Notes under the pieces: generated by a model
What the model was told of the DNA's origin: nothing
The model's input: only the letters and a program-made list of their open reading frames with translations
Databases searched by the model: none
From: Marinifilum breve
GTDB lineage: Bacteria; Bacteroidota; Bacteroidia; Bacteroidales; Marinifilaceae
Assembly (NCBI RefSeq): GCF_003202155.1
Contig: NZ_QFLI01000010.1
Span: forward strand, 62,001 to 126,000
Reading direction: 5' to 3'
Length of the DNA stretch: 64,000 bases
Made by a program: the position numbers and the translations under genes
In this document: piece after piece, positions 51,152 to 59,962 of the stretch
Layout of the letters: the number at the start of each line of letters is the position of its first letter
How positions within the stretch are numbered: the stretch's first letter is position 1

Positions 51152-52504
51152 ATGATTCCTTCTAAAAAGTACTATTTGCTTCTAAGTTCAGTTGCCTTTG
51201 CAATAATGATTCTTCTTATCGTTATTCAGGTAAATTGGTTCTCTTCAACAGTTGATTATCAAAAGAAAGAAACGCATCAAAAGCTGAAACAATTGGCTCC
51301 CCTTATAGCTATGGAGGTAAATGGTATTGATCACAATTTATTTCATGGACAGAATATTCTTGTTGTTGATTTACCCAGGGAGAAGATTACAAATAAAATC
51401 GATTCGATATTAATGCTTCATGGTTTTTACGGGAAAGTATATTTTGCGATATACCAACACCAATCAAATGGAGTATTTCTTAGTAATGCCTATAAGTATA
51501 GGAAAGAGCTTTTATCATCGGATATAAAATCTTGTATAAGTGATATTGTTTCTTTTTCTGTAGTTAAAGATGGAACAAACAAAAGGGAAGGAGAATCTGA
51601 AGAAGAGTATCAGTCAAGGATATATGGAGAGTCAAGTTTTCAATACTTTAGTCCGGTTAAAGGCTTAAGACAATCAAATGACAATGATTTATGGATTTCT
51701 CTATATCAAGAGCAGAAGTTGTCTGATATCATGATCACATTAATGTGGCAATTTTGCTTAAGTATTGCTTTATTGATTATTCTCTTCGGGCTATTAATTT
51801 ATTTATTAAGATCCTTGGCGAAGCACAAGAAAATGAGTCAAATAAAAACAGATTTTTTTAATAATCTGTCTCATGAATTCAAAGTGCCGATAGGATCAAT
51901 TCGTTTGGCTTCAAAGGTTCTCAGGCAATCGAATAATCCGGAAAAGAATCATTCTTATCACAAGATTATTGAAGAAGAGAGTGAACTGTTGGAAAAGCAA
52001 GTAGACAAATTGCTGCGAATTTCGATGTTTGAAAGTGAATTTTCACAAATTAAGAATCAAGAACTGGATCTACATGAAATCATTGAAGGTATTCCAGAGA
52101 AATTGAAGATACTTATTGAGAGAAATGCTGCAAAGATTGAATTTAACTTAGGCTCTAATCAATCCTTGATTTATGGAGACAAAGAAATGCTCACAAGTGC
52201 TTTTGTGAATATTGTGGAGAATAGCTTGAAGTATTCTCAAGAAGGGGTTTGTGTTTATATTACAACAAATGATGATGGGGAACAGAGGACGATTAGGATT
52301 AAAGACGATGGTCCGGGAATAGATCCCAGATATGAAGAACAAATATTCGATCGTTTTTTTAGGGCAAATCAAGGAAATCAATACAAAGGAAAAGGATTCG
52401 GTATCGGATTAAGTTATGTGAAAAGCATAGTTGAAGGACACAAAGGAAATATAGAACTGGTAAATCATTATCCCAATGGTTGTGAGTTTGTTATTGAGCT
52501 ATAA
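51152..52504 (+). CDS. Sensor histidine kinase (BaeS-like)
   Basis: 450 residues. TM1 at about 7-27 and TM2 at about 196-218 enclose a 165-residue periplasmic sensor. H-box DFFNNLSHEFKVPIGSIRLA, N-box FVNIVENSLKYSQE, G1 RIKDDGPGIDP, F-box DRFFRAN and G2 KGKGFGIGLSYVKSIV. The usual Thr of HELRTP is replaced by Val (HEFKVP), which is found in a Bacteroidota branch. It is 2 nt from the response regulator gene and clearly its partner. Confidence 0.9.
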   Translation: MIPSKKYYLLLSSVAFAIMILLIVIQVNWFSSTVDYQKKETHQKLKQLAPLIAMEVNGIDHNLFHGQNILVVDLPREKITNKIDSILMLHGFYGKVYFAIYQHQSNGVFLSNAYKYRKELLSSDIKSCISDIVSFSVVKDGTNKREGESEEEYQSRIYGESSFQYFSPVKGLRQSNDNDLWISLYQEQKLSDIMITLMWQFCLSIALLIILFGLLIYLLRSLAKHKKMSQIKTDFFNNLSHEFKVPIGSIRLASKVLRQSNNPEKNHSYHKIIEEESELLEKQVDKLLRISMFESEFSQIKNQELDLHEIIEGIPEKLKILIERNAAKIEFNLGSNQSLIYGDKEMLTSAFVNIVENSLKYSQEGVCVYITTNDDGEQRTIRIKDDGPGIDPRYEEQIFDRFFRANQGNQYKGKGFGIGLSYVKSIVEGHKGNIELVNHYPNGCEFVIEL

Positions 52505-52506
52505 GT

Positions 52507-53187
52507 ATGAAAAGAATTTTACTGTTAGAAGATGATCAAAGTTTTGGATACATACTATCTGAGTACCTGACAATGCAGGAATTTAATGTAGTATGGGTCA
52601 AGACAGCTGAAGAAGTGTTGAACTTATTAGAGAATGGCAATTTTAATTTGGCACTTTTGGATATCATGCTTCCTGGAATTGATGGATTTGAATTGGCGAA
52701 AGTTATGGTGAAAAACCATGGTGATCTACCATTCATATTTCTTAGTGCTAAATCGTTGAAGATTGATAAACTGAAAGGCTTTAAACTAGGTGCGATTGAT
52801 TATATAACCAAACCAGTTGATGAAGAACTGTTGGTTGCTAAGATTAATGCAATTCTGAGCCAAAACAAAAATGGTGAAAGAGAAAATGATAGTATTGCAA
52901 TAGGTACTTACGAATTTAAACCTCAACTATTCCAGTTAAAATATCAGGATGAAGTCATAAAGCTAACAAGCAGAGAATCTGAATTGCTTTTCATGTTATG
53001 TGAGCATAGAAATAACTTGCTTTCAAGAAAGAAAGCATTGAATGAGATTTGGGGGACAAATGATGAATTTAGCAGGAAGAGTATGGATGTTTTTATTTCA
53101 AAATTAAGAAAGTATTTGGCTAAAGACTCTCGCATAAGCATTGACAATATTCATGGAAAGGGATTTATTTTTACAATTGACAATTAA
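52507..53187 (+). CDS. OmpR-family response regulator
   Basis: 226 residues. Receiver with D9/D10, phospho-acceptor D52 in ALLDIMLPGIDG, and Lys in DYITKPVDE. Winged-helix output (about 130-225): IKLTSRESELLFMLCEHRNNLLSRKKALNEIWG and DVFISKLRKYLAKDSRISIDNIHGKGFIF. The last codons and the TAA stop (53185-53187) fall inside an AT-rich dispersed repeat (CAATTGACAATTAACAAT), so the C-terminal residues IDN are repeat-encoded. Confidence 0.92.
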   Translation: MKRILLLEDDQSFGYILSEYLTMQEFNVVWVKTAEEVLNLLENGNFNLALLDIMLPGIDGFELAKVMVKNHGDLPFIFLSAKSLKIDKLKGFKLGAIDYITKPVDEELLVAKINAILSQNKNGERENDSIAIGTYEFKPQLFQLKYQDEVIKLTSRESELLFMLCEHRNNLLSRKKALNEIWGTNDEFSRKSMDVFISKLRKYLAKDSRISIDNIHGKGFIFTIDN

Positions 53188-53208
53188 CAATGAGTAATTA
53201 ATAATTAA
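53174..53208. repeat. AT-rich repeat spanning the stop of the response regulator gene
   Basis: CAATTGACAATTAACAATG then AGTAATTAATAATTA. It contains AATTAACAAT like the atpA-atpG and 49941 copies and overlaps the last four codons of the gene. Confidence 0.6.
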
Positions 53209-53249
53209 GAGGATAGCTTCCAACTTGCAACAAGTAAATTTGTTTTTTT

Positions 53250-53295
53250 CTCCCTTTCAGGGGATCCGCGATAGCTATCGGGACCCGACAGGGAG
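53250..53295. repeat. Nested palindrome CTCCC...CGATAGCTATCG...GGGAG
   Basis: Outer arms CTCCC/GGGAG enclose the perfect palindrome CGATAGCTATCG (53269-53280) with GGATC and GGGACC flanks. The inner part belongs to the CCCGATA family seen at 10177 and 53432. In the 281 bp gap 53188-53468 only repeats are seen. Confidence 0.65.
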
Positions 53296-53431
53296 AGAGG
53301 TGTTTTAAGAATGAATAATGAACAATTAAGAAAGTGAACCTTAATAATTAACTGATTTCATCCATCGAATCGCATTAATCATTATTTTTACCTGAATATT
53401 GAGATATTAAGGTATCCCAAAAGCCATATCT

Positions 53432-53453
53432 GATCCCGATAACTATCGGGATC
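53432..53453. repeat. GATCCCGATA/TATCGGGATC palindrome before the M81 gene
   Basis: Ten-base perfect arms around AC, ending 15 nt before the ATG of the M81 gene. It could affect translation start, or be an inert repeat copy. Confidence 0.7.
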
Positions 53454-53468
53454 TAAAATTTCAAACTA

Positions 53469-55028
53469 ATGAACAACAAGTCTGTTATCGCGATCTTTGC
53501 ATTGTGCATGCTTTTGATTTCGTCATGCGCAAAGAAAGAGAAGAAAGATCTGCCTAAAATTGCCATTGCTGGATTTTGGATTGAGTCGAGTACCTTTTCA
53601 CCTGCCAAGAGCGATGTGAATTCCTTCAAACAACTAAGGGGAGATGAGATCTTCGATTACTATCCATTCTTCGGGAAAGATTCTACATTAAGAAATCAAG
53701 CCAAATGGGTTCCAACCCTAAGGGCACGTGCAATTCCTGGAGGAGTAGTAACCAAGGAAACCTACGAAACTTTCGTAAGCGAAATATTGGAAAAACTAAA
53801 GGTGAATGGACCTTTCGATGCCTTGTTTTTGGATGTTCACGGAGCGAGTAGTGTTGAGGGAATGGATGATCCGGAAGGAGATCTGATCACTCGTATTAGA
53901 GAAGTGGTTGGAACGGATTGTATGATTTCAACCAGCATGGATTTGCATGGTAATGTAACTCCTGAATTGGTAAAGCATTCCGATTTGATAACCTGCTTCC
54001 GTCTGGCTCCGCACGAAGATGCCATGGAAACCAGAAGAAGAGCCGTGAAAAACCTTTTGGATCGTTTAGAGAGCGGAAAAGGCAAACCAAAATACAAAGC
54101 ATGGATTCCGGTTCCGGTATTATTGCCGGGAGAGAAAACCAGTACTCGTATTGAGCCGGGAAAAAGCCTGTATGCTAAGATTGATCCTTTAACCAAACAG
54201 GAAGGTGTGATAGATGCTGCCATTTGGGTAGGTTATGCATGGGGCGATGCACCAAGAAATACCGCTACAGTTACTGCTTATGGAGATAGCAAGGAAGAGG
54301 TTGCCAAAGCAGCCGAATACCTGGCAAAAAGTTTCTGGGATGTAAGAAAAGAATTCGAATTTGTAGCGCCGGTGGCTAGTTTGCATGAAAGTTTAAAAGC
54401 AGCCATTAAAAGTGATAAGAAGCCATTTATCATTAGTGATATGGGCGATAACCCAACTGCAGGTGGTGCGGGTGATGTAACATGGACTTTGGCAGAGCTT
54501 TTAAAGAGACCTGAATTTAAGAAGGCAGACGGACCATCTTTGATTTACGCATCGATTCCTGGACCAAAATTCGTTGAAAAGGCTGTGAAGTTGGGCGAGG
54601 GAGCCATGATTGAGGCCGAAGCTGGCGCAAATGTAGATTCACGCTACTCGGGACCTGTGAAATTGAAAGGTAAGATTGAAAAGATTAAACATGGCGACAA
54701 GCATGCCGAAACCGAAGTGGTAGTGAAAGTAGGAAGCATGCATGTTATTGTAACCAAAATCCGTAAACCATATCACCACGAAGCTGATTTTACCAATCTG
54801 GGATTAAATCCGAGAGAATCGGATATCGTGATGGTGAAGATTGGTTATTTGGTTCCTGAATTGTACAACATGCGTGGCGATTGGTTGATGGCGCTAACAC
54901 CAGGTGGAGTTGATCAGGATTTGATTCGTTTGGGACACAAACGCATTAAACGCCCAATGTTCCCTTTCGATGCAGATATGGAAAATCCGGATCTATCAGC
55001 ACGAATGATACCACTATCGAACGAATAA
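53469..55028 (+). CDS. M81 family metallopeptidase (MlrC-like) lipoprotein
   Basis: 519 residues with a lipobox LISSC (C19, signal MNNKSVIAIFALCMLLISS). MlrC-type features: AIAGFWIESSTFSPAKSDVNSF, GPFDALFLDVHGASSVEGMDDPEGD with D-x-H, and CMISTSMDLHGNVTPEL with D-x-H-x-N for zinc. ISDMGDNPTAGGAGDVTWTL (the DNxxGG segment) is conserved. MlrC cleaves linearised microcystin peptides, but relatives are widespread and their substrates are unknown. A lipid-anchored form is unusual, since most members are cytoplasmic. A palindromic terminator follows. Confidence 0.92.
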   Translation: MNNKSVIAIFALCMLLISSCAKKEKKDLPKIAIAGFWIESSTFSPAKSDVNSFKQLRGDEIFDYYPFFGKDSTLRNQAKWVPTLRARAIPGGVVTKETYETFVSEILEKLKVNGPFDALFLDVHGASSVEGMDDPEGDLITRIREVVGTDCMISTSMDLHGNVTPELVKHSDLITCFRLAPHEDAMETRRRAVKNLLDRLESGKGKPKYKAWIPVPVLLPGEKTSTRIEPGKSLYAKIDPLTKQEGVIDAAIWVGYAWGDAPRNTATVTAYGDSKEEVAKAAEYLAKSFWDVRKEFEFVAPVASLHESLKAAIKSDKKPFIISDMGDNPTAGGAGDVTWTLAELLKRPEFKKADGPSLIYASIPGPKFVEKAVKLGEGAMIEAEAGANVDSRYSGPVKLKGKIEKIKHGDKHAETEVVVKVGSMHVIVTKIRKPYHHEADFTNLGLNPRESDIVMVKIGYLVPELYNMRGDWLMALTPGGVDQDLIRLGHKRIKRPMFPFDADMENPDLSARMIPLSNE

Positions 55029-55048
55029 ATACAATAAAAATATACAGT

Positions 55049-55079
55049 AGAGACGTACGGCCGTACGTCTCTTTTTTTT
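55049..55079 (+). terminator. Palindromic terminator of the M81 gene
   Basis: AGAGACGTACGG/CCGTACGTCTCT, a 12 bp perfect palindrome followed by T7. It is read as a terminator; the sequence is also like a repeat seen often in this phylum. Confidence 0.88.
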
Positions 55080-55112
55080 ACCACGAATTTCGCAGATGAC
55101 ACGTATTAATCC

Positions 55113-55565
55113 CTAATTCTTAGGGATAGTAGTGGAATGACCCAAAACCAGCTTCCATTCACCGTTTACCTTGTGGAAAATGAGACTTTCTCGCCAATGG
55201 ATAGGAAAGATGGTATCAGGAGAACTTACCATGGCATTGTTTTCGTAATACATCCAGGCCATGGACGCATTCACTTCGGTTTTAATCAGGTTAAATTTAT
55301 AACGAACATCGAAATTAGCCCATTTGTTATCCATGGCGTGTATGAGACTGTCGTTGGTCCAGTGCAATCCATCTTCAATGAGAATGAAGTTACTGGTAGA
55401 AGAGCTTTTCAAAAGGTCCCAATTCCTGGTTTCAAGTGCCGTAAAGAAATCTTGCATCACTTGGTGTACCGCTTCTTTTTCTTTGGCTATATCGGGTTTG
55501 TTTTCTTGAGGCTGGCAGGTACAAAGAGCCAACAGCATTAAAAGTAGTAATCTTGTTGTATTCAT
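55113..55565 (-). CDS. NTF2-like (DUF4440/SnoaL-type) lipoprotein
   Basis: 150 residues with a lipobox LCTC (C17). The mature domain AVHQVMQDFFTALETRNWDLLKSSSTSNFILIEDGLHW, then ASMAWMYYENNAMV, FPIHWRESLIFHKVNGEWKLVLGHSTTI is the DUF4440/SnoaL cone fold. These proteins have very diverse or no enzymatic activity. It converges on the M81 gene and has about 820 bp of noncoding DNA upstream. Function unknown. Confidence 0.82.
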   Translation of the reverse strand: MNTTRLLLLMLLALCTCQPQENKPDIAKEKEAVHQVMQDFFTALETRNWDLLKSSSTSNFILIEDGLHWTNDSLIHAMDNKWANFDVRYKFNLIKTEVNASMAWMYYENNAMVSSPDTIFPIHWRESLIFHKVNGEWKLVLGHSTTIPKN

Positions 55566-56385
55566 GGTGGATTGATGTTTAAGGGTATAAAGTTTTTTTA
55601 TAGATAGAAGAGGATAGAAGCGCCGATAGATAGGATTAATACAAAGTTAGTGCATTGGCTTGTGAAAGGCCAGAAAACCTCTTGTAAACGGTTTAAAAAG
55701 TACTGCAAAGAGCTTTGTAATGTCTGCATACAGCAAAAAGCTTTGTCGGGATGGAAGTAAAGAGAAGGAAAGAACCTTTAGCAAGTAGGAATATACAACA
55801 AGTAGACTCGGGAATAAGGGTAAGACTCTGGAATATGATCCTGTCCTTTTGTAGACTAAAAGAGAGAATTGAGAAACAAAGTCTAAGCATTAAGAAACTC
55901 ATCATGAGCCCCAAAAAATGTCTTAAGAGAAAAATGAAATTATTTATAAAGCATTAAAAAACTTATTGTTACCTTAGTAATTGCATGTAAGCAAAGAAAA
56001 AATGCCATTAGGCTTTTTGTTTTTTGATTTGGCCATGATGGAAATGATGGTTTCGAACATAGAAATAATGTATGAAGAGAAATAAACAAGCTTAAGGCCT
56101 ACAGAAATTAATCATGAGAGAAACGAGAGGGCATAGCTTCGTAAAGAGAGGGTAAATGAGATTAACGCGGAGGTAAACCGTTGCAGTGCGAATGCCTTTG
56201 TGTGTGGTGCGAAAGGATGGCTTTTAAAAGCGAAATCCTATGTGGGCTGAGCGAATGTTGATGATTTGCTTGCGTAAGCAAGGTGTTGAAGAGAAAGGGT
56301 TGATGATTTGTGTGCTTGTGTAAGTGTGCGTAAAGAAGAAGCAATACATCAAATCAAAATAAATCCAATACTCAAATCACACGAT
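55566..56385. other. 820 bp noncoding stretch with direct repeats
   Basis: No gene recognised. Purine-rich on the plus strand around 56100-56160. Near 56257 and 56298 the sequence GTTGATGATTTG occurs twice, each followed by a GCTTG(C/T)GTAAG motif; the first forms TTGCTT-GCGT-AAGCAA. A short open frame at 55751-55957 has a basic composition without family resemblance. Decayed coding DNA or a noncoding RNA is possible. Confidence 0.4.
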
Positions 56386-57294
56386 ATGGACAAAGCCCAA
56401 ATGCGAATATTCAAACAAGCTTTACGTTTGCAAAAGTTCGGAGCAGAAAGCTCAGTCTTACAAAACGATACTTTCTATCTTAAAACCCACAACAAGCTCC
56501 TTCATCTTGTGAGTCAGTTAGAAGAGCTTACGATTAAGCAGGAAATTCACAAAGGTAAAAAAGCTTATTACAAACAATCTCATCGTGAACAATTGGAGAA
56601 CCAATGTTTTCAAGTAGCCAACCTGCTAAAAAGCTATGGTAACTTTCATGAATTCATTCCTTTCTCTTCCTTAAAAGGTTTTGGCAAGAACCAGCTTTAC
56701 AAATACTCAGGAATAAATTTATTAATAAATTCAGAAAAACTGAAGGGAATTCTTGATGAATATCCTGATGAAAGTAAAAAGGCCAGAGTTGGGAGTGCAT
56801 TGAAAGAAGCCTTGATGAACAGCATTGCCATGTTCGATGATTTGTTGGAGGATCCGAAAAGGAACAAGAAAAAATTGAAGAGAACAGGAGAGAAAATTCA
56901 GGAAAGCTTAAAGCAATACCAAAATTTGCTGAATGATGTGATCATTCCCTATGTAAAGGGGAAGTATGCTGGTGAAAATCCCAAGTTGGTTTCTAGAATG
57001 GAAAGTGTATTGAAGTACAATAAGATTCCCAGGAGGAAGATTAGTCTGGCAGGAACAATAAAGGATGAGGAAGGCCGTCCAATACATCGGCCAAGACTTT
57101 CTGTAGACAAGAAAAAGCCAATGGTGAAACGAGGTACAAAGGGCAATTATTTCATCAAGAATCTAACGAGTGGACAGCATAACCTGGTCTTTACTTGCAA
57201 GAACTATAAAACGGTTAAAAAGGCAGTGATGATTACAAACGATTCTGTGTACAGGTTGGATGTAGTAATGGTTGCAGTGAACAGTGAACAATGA
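56386..57294 (+). CDS. Helical protein with C-terminal carboxypeptidase-regulatory-like domain
   Basis: 302 residues from ATG 56386 (MDKAQMRIFKQALRLQK); the longer frame from 56308 adds a Cys/Val segment that does not fit. Residues 1-215 are alpha-helical, Lys/Leu rich, without a family name. Residues 225-300 match a carboxypeptidase regulatory-like domain (RKISLAGTIKDEEGRPIHRPRLSVDKKKPMVKRGTKGNYFIKNLTSGQHNLVFTCKNY). There is no signal peptide. The last codons and the TGA stop (57292-57294) lie in a CAGTGAACA/ATCAGTT repeat, so the C-terminus VNSEQ is repeat-encoded. Confidence 0.7.
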   Translation: MDKAQMRIFKQALRLQKFGAESSVLQNDTFYLKTHNKLLHLVSQLEELTIKQEIHKGKKAYYKQSHREQLENQCFQVANLLKSYGNFHEFIPFSSLKGFGKNQLYKYSGINLLINSEKLKGILDEYPDESKKARVGSALKEALMNSIAMFDDLLEDPKRNKKKLKRTGEKIQESLKQYQNLLNDVIIPYVKGKYAGENPKLVSRMESVLKYNKIPRRKISLAGTIKDEEGRPIHRPRLSVDKKKPMVKRGTKGNYFIKNLTSGQHNLVFTCKNYKTVKKAVMITNDSVYRLDVVMVAVNSEQ

Positions 57295-57319
57295 TCAGTT
57301 ATCAGTTATCAGTTATCAG
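57275..57319. repeat. CAGTGAACA and ATCAGTT tandem repeats at a gene end
   Basis: CAGTGAACAGTGAACAATG is followed by three units of ATCAGTT (57294-57316). The repeat begins inside the last codons of the upstream gene. Confidence 0.65.
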
Positions 57320-57459
57320 GGAGGGGTTATAAGGATAATGGAATATTATATTTTATAAAAGAGTGATGAATTGAATATAATTTTGTAGGTTTGGGATACT
57401 ATAGAGTTTATAAAACAGAGTTTAATCTGAATCATTAGTAGAAGACCAATAACAAAAAA

Positions 57460-58554
57460 ATGAAGACATTATTAACCCTATCACTTGCTTTGTTATCAAT
57501 TGTAATCAATGCACAAAACCCATATGTAGATTTTTTGAAGCAGAATGGTTCATCACCAATTGATTACATGGAAACATTATTTCAGAAGAAAGATTTGGTA
57601 ATGATATGTGAAAGAGATCATCGAGAAATTACTCAGTATGATTTGTTGTATGATATTGTTTCTCAAGATTGGTTTTCTGAAGAAGTGGGAAATATCATTT
57701 TTGAAAGTCCATCGGTAAGCATTCAAAGTGAATTGGATGATTTGCTGTTGGCAAATGACTTATCAGATGCTCAAATTGAGGCAAAAACAAAGCACATCTA
57801 TCAGTACTTAAGTTTTGATGTACTGTGGGAAAAAACAAATTTTTATTCTTTTATTATGAGAGTTGCACAATTGAATAGAGATCGTAGCCTTGAAAAGAAA
57901 ATCAGGATTATAGGTGCTGATATGAAATTTTCGTGGAAGAATATTAAAACAAAAGAGGATTATCAGGATTTTAAAGAAACATTAAATGATAGGGATCGAG
58001 CTATGGCTAAGAATATTAGCAATTGGTATCTATCACACAAAAATAGCAAGGCATTAATAATTATGAATTATAGACATGCCTATGGGAACATATACTGGAA
58101 AAAGAACAGGAAGACAGATAATGTTGGAAGATATTTGAAAGAAGAGTTTCCAGATGAATTAACAAATGTATTTTTAAATAGCTATGCCAACCGACGTTAT
58201 TCCATTAAAGGTAAATTTCATGCACATAAAAAATGGGATCTGGCATTTGAAGCAAATGATAATAAACCTGTAGCCTTTGCATTGAAAGATTCGCCATTTG
58301 GAAATGATCGTTTTGATGATTATCCATATATCAGGATCAAATTAAAATGGAATGAGGTTTTTGATCATTTTATTTTTTACAATCCATTATCGGAACATAT
58401 GATTTCATGGGGTATGGACAATATTATTGATCCGGAATTTCGAAAAGAATTGGAAAGAAGGTATCTTATTATTGGTAAGGAGTTGACGCAGGGACGTATC
58501 AACTCTATGAATAAAACAATAGTTTACCATGATAAAAATACTCCAAGTTTATAG
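57460..58554 (+). CDS. Secreted EreA/ChaN/Tiki-superfamily-like protein
   Basis: 364 residues with a signal peptide (MKTLLTLSLALLSIVINAQ). The segment DLVMICERDHREITQYDLLYDIV and IIFESPSVSIQSELDDLLL, then IIGADMKFSWKN, NDRDRAMAKNISNWY and ALIIMNYRHAYGNIY, follow the succession of conserved stretches in erythromycin-esterase-like and ChaN/Tiki proteins (E-x-x-H early, RDxxMA, and a late H-x-x-G). Function unknown; a hydrolase role is inference. A TAATTTTG -7 box lies at 57378-57385, 74 nt before the ATG. Confidence 0.6.
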   Translation: MKTLLTLSLALLSIVINAQNPYVDFLKQNGSSPIDYMETLFQKKDLVMICERDHREITQYDLLYDIVSQDWFSEEVGNIIFESPSVSIQSELDDLLLANDLSDAQIEAKTKHIYQYLSFDVLWEKTNFYSFIMRVAQLNRDRSLEKKIRIIGADMKFSWKNIKTKEDYQDFKETLNDRDRAMAKNISNWYLSHKNSKALIIMNYRHAYGNIYWKKNRKTDNVGRYLKEEFPDELTNVFLNSYANRRYSIKGKFHAHKKWDLAFEANDNKPVAFALKDSPFGNDRFDDYPYIRIKLKWNEVFDHFIFYNPLSEHMISWGMDNIIDPEFRKELERRYLIIGKELTQGRINSMNKTIVYHDKNTPSL

Positions 58555-58666
58555 TGATTTATGAAGTGAATTTCTTTTTCTGAATAATTCTAGTGAGGTT
58601 CGTAATTAATGCGAATCAAGGATTGAAAAGATAAATTAAAAAATAATGGAAAGGTTTTATTTAGGG

Positions 58667-58754
58667 AATCCCGAAAGCTTTGACGGAGGCGACAGCCAGA
58701 AGGGTGTATTTTTGATTATATTGTTCTTATTTCACCCTTTTCCCTGCCGGGATT
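58667..58754. repeat. AATCCCG/CGGGATT inverted repeat
   Basis: AATCCCG opens and CGGGATT closes an 88 bp element, with AAGGGTG and CACCCTT paired inside. The 360 bp gap 58555-58914 also carries TTCCCTAGGAGGGAA (58811-58825). No gene is seen. Confidence 0.6.
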
Positions 58755-58914
58755 TTGTTCACATTAATTCAATTTTCAACTGTGTTCACGAACTCCGCTA
58801 CGCTACGGTTCCCTAGGAGGGAAAAACTAAACTTGAAAAAGCGATGAAACTCATTATTGTCTAATCATTAAATTAATTTTTACCCAATAATTAACTAATC
58901 CAAAACAAAACACA

Positions 58915-59760
58915 ATGAAGAACTCTTTATACTTACTCTTGCTTTTTGCTGCGATGATAACTTCTTGTAATCAAGCTGATAATTCAGATGGAATTTTAGC
59001 TTTGTCAGAAATGGCAGAAGAAGAATTAGTGCCCATTACACGACAGCAAGGTGGTGCACCGCTAATGCCTATAGACAATAAGGAAGTCGTTAAAAAGAAA
59101 ATCATTAAAGATGGTAGAATAGGCCTAAAGGTTACAAATGTTGATGCTGCCAAGGCAAGAGTCGATTCTGTTGTGAAATTGTATGGTGCGTATTATTCCA
59201 ACGAAAATTTGAATAATACAGATTGGGAAACCATTTATAACTTAACAGTTAGAATTCCTTCTGTGCATTTTGAAAGTTTTATAAGTGCAATTGAGCAGGG
59301 TAAGGGAGAAGTATTGTATAAAGAAATCGATGCCAGAGATGTAACGGAACAGTTTATTGATTTGGAAACAAGACTTCAGAACAAACGAGCGTATGCGAAG
59401 AAATATAAGGATCTCTTAAAAAGGGCCAAAACTGTAAAGGAAATACTTGAAATAGAAGAAAAAATCCGCTACATAGAAGAGGAAATTGAAAGTACATCGG
59501 GTCGATTGAAGTATTTAGGTGATTTGGTTGATTATAGTACACTTAAATTAAACATTCACAAGAAAAAAGACTTTAAATACAACCCAGATAAACGCGACAA
59601 ATTCTCAGAAAGAATTAAGCAATCATTATCGAAAGGTTGGTATGGATTTGTTGATTTTCTGTTAGATCTGGTTATGATTTGGCCATTCTGGATTATAATC
59701 GTCTTGATTATCTATCTCTTAAAAAGAATAAGAAGAAAGAGAAAGCAAAATAAAGAGTAA
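58915..59760 (+). CDS. DUF4349 lipoprotein
   Basis: 281 residues. Lipobox ITSC (C18). DUF4349 domain (about 60-270) with KKIIKDGRIGLKVTNVDAAKARVDSVVKLYGAYYSNE, then LTVRIPSVHFESFISAIEQGKGEVLYKEIDARDVTEQFIDLETRLQNKRAY, a long coiled coil and a membrane helix near the C-terminus (about 250-269, VMIWPFWIIIVLIIYLLKRI). It is thus anchored by lipid at one end and by a helix at the other. Family function is unknown. Followed by a 9 bp stem-loop. Confidence 0.85.
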   Translation: MKNSLYLLLLFAAMITSCNQADNSDGILALSEMAEEELVPITRQQGGAPLMPIDNKEVVKKKIIKDGRIGLKVTNVDAAKARVDSVVKLYGAYYSNENLNNTDWETIYNLTVRIPSVHFESFISAIEQGKGEVLYKEIDARDVTEQFIDLETRLQNKRAYAKKYKDLLKRAKTVKEILEIEEKIRYIEEEIESTSGRLKYLGDLVDYSTLKLNIHKKKDFKYNPDKRDKFSERIKQSLSKGWYGFVDFLLDLVMIWPFWIIIVLIIYLLKRIRRKRKQNKE

Positions 59761-59768
59761 TTCAATAA

Positions 59769-59799
59769 GTTGCTAAGTATTTACAAGGTGCTTAGCAAC
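59769..59799 (+). terminator. Stem-loop after the DUF4349 gene
   Basis: GTTGCTAAG/CTTAGCAAC perfect 9 bp stem, 13 nt loop, eight bases after the stop. No T run, so possibly mRNA stabilising. Confidence 0.5.
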
Positions 59800-59962
59800 A
59801 ACCTCATATTCGAAAGAAATCAAAGTCAATCATAAAACATCATAATGATCTGCGTCTAAATCATTCCTTGATAACCGCTAACTGCCAATTCAAAATAAAA
59901 TTCATTTTCACATAGGGTATTCTTACATTTAATCATCATTGATATAGCACACTAAACACAAA

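Noticed and set aside
55751-55957. 68-codon open frame in noncoding DNA
   Set aside because: Basic, low-complexity composition, no start signal, no resemblance to known proteins; kept only as part of the noncoding stretch.
56308-56385. Longer start for the helical protein
   Set aside because: The added residues are rich in Cys and Val and come from a repeat-like region.
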